A stretch of 24,425 bases of DNA, from IMG/VR virus record IMGVR_UViG_3300009149_000266, positions 1 to 24,425 of that record; one strand, written 5' to 3'. The notes under the pieces were generated by a model that was not told the DNA's origin, ran no database searches, and saw nothing but the letters and a program-made list of their open reading frames with translations. The first letter of the stretch is position 1. Every line of letters begins with the position of its first letter. The position numbers and the translations under genes were made by a program. Source of the DNA: a virus. Below are positions 20,769 to 24,425 of this stretch, one piece after another.

Positions 20769-23700
20769 TTAGTGAAGTTCATCCCAGGTCCTCCCAGAAC
20801 GAGCGTCGGCCACGAAAGGCACCTTCATACCCCTTGCAACCCCTTCCATGCTATCCTTAACCAGTTGACAAAGTTCCTCTTTAATCACTTGTGGAGCCTC
20901 AAATATCAGCTCATCATGGACTTGGATCATGAAGCGGAACTTGCGCCACAACGCGGCCACGGCTGGCGTGGAGTTCGCGATCATCCTGTTTCGGGTCTCG
21001 TAAAGCCTTATCATCGCTAGCTTTATGAGATCCTGGCAGCTCCCGCTAACCCTAAATTGAATTGCTTGAGTGCCGGCCCGGTAGTCGTTCTTCCGCCACT
21101 CAATGTCGAGCCGCCGGCGACGGCGCGCAATGTTGTAGGCGATGTAGTTATCGGAGACCAGCTGATGAAGCGTCCGCTCGTGCCACGCAGCAATGCCCGG
21201 GTAGGCTTCATGCCACTTGGAGATCAGCTCCTGACCGTAGTCCAGACGGGCCTCGCCGTTGGCGTCAAAGAGACCAGCGTAGATGCAGAACTTCGGAGAG
21301 CCCATGCGGTAGAGCAGTCCAAAATTTTGAGCTTTTGCCAGCTGACGCGCTACACCAACGTCCTCGGCGGTTCGCTGGTGAAGGTCAACGTGACGACACC
21401 GCTTTTGGTGCTCGAACTGATCAGGGTTGGCCTCACCACACCCTACGCATTTCGGCCCATTAGGGGTAATCACCGGAGGAGCCTTTTTATGGCAAGAGAA
21501 GCACTCGTAGAAGGTGAAGCGCTCACACGGGCCGCCGTTTTCTCCCGCGATGCAGCCCCCTGAAATTGAGAACACCTCGATCATGTTCCGCTCGTTGGCG
21601 AGGTGGGCCGCCATGCGCAGCTCCATTTGACTTTGGCCGCTGATCAACCCATTCTCTAGGACATACGTGTGTGTCCCTTCGACGGTGATCTGCCACACCT
21701 CTTTTACGCCCACAGGTTCAATGGAAATGATTCGATGATTACCTACAACTAGCTGCGCCCTCAATCTCCAGCACTCGCGACCGCAGTACTTGGCGGTCTT
21801 CCGTGAGGACTCAAACACCTCCCTACACCTAGCACACTTCGATGAGTAGGTAGTTTCCCCGCGAGATCGGTTTGAACAGGAAGTGCCACAGAACCGCGCG
21901 CTCTTCTTGGTTGGCAAGAAGTTAGTTCCGCAGACCTCACAGTTAATCTCTGTGAGTTTGTTGGCGGTAAAGCACTCACGAGAGCAAAACCGGGATCTCT
22001 TTCCATCACTTCTGTAAAATGGAAGATCGCAGCGTTCGCAGATTAGCTCACAACCATTCTCGCGTGACTTGTGATAACACTCTCTGCTGCAATACTTACT
22101 GTCAGCAGATGGTGGTCGGTAGAATTCCCCGCCGCACGAGAGGCACTCGGTAATGGTCCCCTTCAGCTTTCCGAAGTTCGGGTTCCCATCGTCCTTATAG
22201 GATCGACGGTTCTTCTGTTGCCCCTCTATTAGAGCCCTGGTTTTGGCGGTTCTATGCTTTTCCGTTGCGATTGCCCACCATCTTCTCGCCCCTTGACCAC
22301 GATTCTCGTCAGACGGTAGCCACCTCAGGTTTGTCCGAGAGTTGTCGTCGACATCAGCGTTGATGTGATCAACATCGTGCGCTGGGGGCCTCGGGCTGTG
22401 AAAGTGCTCCGCCAACACGATGTGTTGGAAAGCTGTTGTTCCCTTTATCCTCCACGTCTTGTAACGACCAAGCCTATCGGAGATGACGTGCGCAAGCCTA
22501 TCCCCAGGATTCAAATACTTCGTCTCTACAAGACGGCCCCCGTAGGTCATCCATTTGTGGTCTTCAGTGCAGACCACCTCACTACCGTCTTCAAGGGTGA
22601 CCTTTACGCAGGGCGCTTTACCCACGCATCCACCGGCTACAACCGGCCTGATCTCAAGGGATTTCCCATCTGCCGATGACAATACAGCAGGCATTCGAGC
22701 CGCGACTTCCTCAATTGGCATGACCCCATCGACGGTAACAATCGGGGTTCCTGCAACCAGGCAGTAATCAGCGTCGATCAGGCAGAGCTGGCTGCGCTCC
22801 TCGTCGTAGTCGTCCTCCAGGTGGGCGCAGAAGGCCTTGCGGATCAGGTCCTTGTCCCTGGGCTGGTTCATCAGGTTGACGGGGTCCGCACTGGAGTTGT
22901 GTACGCAAATCTCGCCAGCAATGAAATTGTGGGTTCCTTCGATCTCCAGGTCGTAAACATCAACAGTCTGGTACAACGTCTCAATGCGGACGATGGTGTG
23001 GTTGCCGGGGACGAAGCCCACCCGAGCCATCGTCTCCTTGAGTTTGTAATAGTTCATCCCGTAGCGGACACAGAGCTGCTTCTGACTGCCGCACTCGTCA
23101 AACTTCTCCTCTAGCCACTCCTCGGTGATCTCGGCGTAGGGGGGATGCTTGTCGCTCTCCGGAGGACCCGCGAACTTGCCATCTGCCCACGCCTGGCGCA
23201 TTTGCTCGCGGTGCTTCTCTCTGCGCTCCGGGTCCTCCCAACACGCGTTGAGCTTGTCGGCCGCAATTTCTTTCTCCGCGTCGGAGAGGTTCTCCCACTG
23301 CGCCTTACCGTGCGCAGACTGATGATCGGTCCTGGTTTGAGGCTCTAGGTTCTCCAGCAGGTTATTGAGCTTGTTTTCATCCCTGTGGTGGATGACATAG
23401 CCCTCCGGAATCGGTCCGACAAGCTGTTCGTAGATAAATCGATGTTCAAATCGAAATCGACCAGCGCCCGTGGCATAAAGATCCGAGTAACCCTCATCAT
23501 CCTCCCGCCGAGACAGGGCAAGGACGCGGTCTTTGGGTAGGAGATCTGCGGCCGGACGATAGGTCCCATCAGTCAGTCTTACGGGGTGGTCTGGAGTTAG
23601 ATCCACATAGCCATGGGTAACCGTTCCGTTGCCGTGCTTCCGCCAGTGAACACGAGCTACCGTCTTGTGCCCAGTCTTCCATGACTTGATAACTGGCCGC

Positions 23701-24425
23701 AAAGTTAGGTTGAGATCGTCGTCGTAGGTATAGGCCAGATCTCCCGGTCTCACGTCTTCGATCGGGATTCCCTTGGGGTATTTACTAACGTCGCGGACCA
23801 CCTCGATGGGGGTTCCCTGGGCGACGCAAAGTCTACCTATAACCGTGCCAGTCTGCCTGAACCTGGCGAAAACGCGGCCGTCCTCTTGGGCAAGCTTGAT
23901 CAGCTTCTGGCAGAAGGAGCTTTCGATGACGCCTAGGGATCGATACTTCAGCATCTTTCCGACGAGAGGGAACTGCTCCTTCCGGTGCGAGATCGCCTTG
24001 TCGCCAGTCGCATACTGCTCAAGGTCCTCGTTGTATTCCACGTTCTTAGTCGGAAGCCCAAGGCCCCCCTTGTCTGCGGGCTTGTAGAGAAAGTCAGAGA
24101 CCTGCTTCGGAGACCGCAGGTTCGGAAGCCAGCCGACCTTGGCTTTGAACTCTTCCTCAATTTCCTTCTTCTGACGTTGCAGCCGATCCTGGACGGTGAC
24201 CAACCACTCCCAGTCAATGAAACAGCCGGTGAGCTCCATCTCCATCAAGATCCGCTGGATCTTCATTTCGATCTTCCAGAAGATCTTCTCCAAGTCGGAG
24301 TAGACCCCCGGTGTGTCGTCTAGCGGAGAGCACCAATCGTCCTTGTGCTGCTTCGGTGGGTCCTGGGCCCGGATAGAGTCCATGGCCCACTTCCACAGCC
24401 GATACGTCCAAGCCGTGTCATCACA
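20769..24425 (-). CDS. Family A DNA polymerase containing two inteins, N-terminus beyond the window
   Basis: The frame remains open to the right edge, reading CDDTAWTYRLWKWAMDS, the end of a 3'-5' exonuclease domain, so the true start lies outside. Residue numbers here count from the internal Met at 24383. The polymerase domain has GTVIGRL/SSADPVNLMNQP, motif A DADY/SQMELRMAAHL (split at Y540), motif B RQLAKAQNFGLLYRMG (1013-1028) and motif C VHDELIFEAP (D1157, E1158). Slashes mark intein sites: C186-N496 and C541-Q917. Removing both leaves about 530 visible residues. A Cys-rich insert (about 944-996, seven Cys) sits between motifs A and B, where usual family A enzymes have a short loop before [DI]HxRTA. 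It replicates phage DNA; both inteins must splice for activity. Confidence 0.95.
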   Translation of the reverse strand, partial: CDDTAWTYRLWKWAMDSIRAQDPPKQHKDDWCSPLDDTPGVYSDLEKIFWKIEMKIQRILMEMELTGCFIDWEWLVTVQDRLQRQKKEIEEEFKAKVGWLPNLRSPKQVSDFLYKPADKGGLGLPTKNVEYNEDLEQYATGDKAISHRKEQFPLVGKMLKYRSLGVIESSFCQKLIKLAQEDGRVFARFRQTGTVIGRLCVAQGTPIEVVRDVSKYPKGIPIEDVRPGDLAYTYDDDLNLTLRPVIKSWKTGHKTVARVHWRKHGNGTVTHGYVDLTPDHPVRLTDGTYRPAADLLPKDRVLALSRREDDEGYSDLYATGAGRFRFEHRFIYEQLVGPIPEGYVIHHRDENKLNNLLENLEPQTRTDHQSAHGKAQWENLSDAEKEIAADKLNACWEDPERREKHREQMRQAWADGKFAGPPESDKHPPYAEITEEWLEEKFDECGSQKQLCVRYGMNYYKLKETMARVGFVPGNHTIVRIETLYQTVDVYDLEIEGTHNFIAGEICVHNSSADPVNLMNQPRDKDLIRKAFCAHLEDDYDEERSQLCLIDADYCLVAGTPIVTVDGVMPIEEVAARMPAVLSSADGKSLEIRPVVAGGCVGKAPCVKVTLEDGSEVVCTEDHKWMTYGGRLVETKYLNPGDRLAHVISDRLGRYKTWRIKGTTAFQHIVLAEHFHSPRPPAHDVDHINADVDDNSRTNLRWLPSDENRGQGARRWWAIATEKHRTAKTRALIEGQQKNRRSYKDDGNPNFGKLKGTITECLSCGGEFYRPPSADSKYCSRECYHKSRENGCELICERCDLPFYRSDGKRSRFCSRECFTANKLTEINCEVCGTNFLPTKKSARFCGTSCSNRSRGETTYSSKCARCREVFESSRKTAKYCGRECWRLRAQLVVGNHRIISIEPVGVKEVWQITVEGTHTYVLENGLISGQSQMELRMAAHLANERNMIEVFSISGGCIAGENGGPCERFTFYECFSCHKKAPPVITPNGPKCVGCGEANPDQFEHQKRCRHVDLHQRTAEDVGVARQLAKAQNFGLLYRMGSPKFCIYAGLFDANGEARLDYGQELISKWHEAYPGIAAWHERTLHQLVSDNYIAYNIARRRRRLDIEWRKNDYRAGTQAIQFRVSGSCQDLIKLAMIRLYETRNRMIANSTPAVAALWRKFRFMIQVHDELIFEAPQVIKEELCQLVKDSMEGVARGMKVPFVADARSGRTWDELH
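21633..22763 (-). mobile_element. DNA polymerase motif-A intein B: HNH plus four zinc fingers, Gln C-terminus (377 aa)
   Basis: Residues C541-Q917. Block A starts CLVAGTPIVTVDG; block B is VVCTEDHKWM (T606, H609); the HNH core is DVDHINADVDDNSRTNLRWL. Four tandem C-x2-C...C-x3-C fingers follow, at about 747-769, 782-804, 815-836 and 850-871. The end reads EVWQITVEGTHTYVLENG then LISGQ, followed by Ser918 of SQMELR. The usual His-Asn is replaced by Gly-Gln. Inteins with C-terminal Gln are known and some splice. It lies between Tyr and Ser of motif A. Confidence 0.9.
22896..23828 (-). mobile_element. DNA polymerase intein A with HNH endonuclease (311 aa)
   Basis: Residues C186-N496 of the visible precursor. 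Block A starts CVAQGTPIEVV. Block B is LTPDHPVRL (T263, H266). The HNH core is YVIHHRDENKLNNLLENLEP (about 329-348), followed by a helical/HTH-like region. Blocks F/G read DVYDLEIEGTHNFIAGEICVHN in two adjoining pieces, then Ser497. It interrupts the conserved T-G-R-L-S-S-x-D-P element of family A polymerases between L and S. All splicing residues are present. Confidence 0.93.

Noticed and set aside
1-24425. tRNA genes and CRISPR arrays
   Set aside because: No cloverleaf-like segment or regularly spaced direct repeats were seen by eye; a dedicated scan was not possible.

Overview
This window is a segment of a tailed bacteriophage (or prophage) genome with contractile-tail (myovirus) hallmarks. 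Most genes lie on the minus strand, so the main transcription direction runs from high to low coordinates. The anchors are a family A DNA polymerase (cut by the right edge), an HU/IHF-like protein, a T4 gp20-like portal protein and a gp18-like tail sheath. The host cannot be named from sequence alone. Base composition is moderately GC-rich, most starts have GGAGG-type ribosome binding sites, and one gene looks leaderless.

Layout from right to left along the main direction. (1) 20769-24425: DNA polymerase carrying two HNH inteins, one after the conserved G-R-L and one inside motif A. (2) 19881-20708: a free-standing HNH endonuclease. (3) 16631-19881: a tightly packed run of small, often overlapping genes, several with CxxC zinc sites, plus the HU/IHF-like gene and one small gene broken by an amber codon. 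(4) 14555-16587: three accessory genes, two of them on the plus strand: a C-terminally anchored membrane protein, a three-repeat zinc-finger protein, and a lipoprotein with EF-hand loops. (5) 12020-14525: two small genes, a metallopeptidase-2H phosphoesterase fusion, and a decayed intein-like Hint-HNH gene. (6) 8178-11978: portal gene with three inteins. (7) 1-8173: virion genes (probable neck or tail-completion proteins and the tail sheath), interrupted by a plus-strand TnpB-like gene and a multi-HTH PD-(D/E)XK homing endonuclease, ending in a hairpin and a small membrane-protein gene cut by the left edge.

The window is unusually rich in selfish and domesticated elements: five inteins in two essential genes, one splicing-dead Hint-HNH relic, two free-standing homing endonucleases, and a TnpB homologue that has lost two of its three RuvC catalytic acids. 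That TnpB homologue has its own promoter and is the best candidate for a new RNA-guided regulatory system. The metallopeptidase-2H phosphoesterase fusion beside the portal gene is the second. No tRNA, rRNA or CRISPR array was seen. There is no stretch over about 300 bases without a gene.
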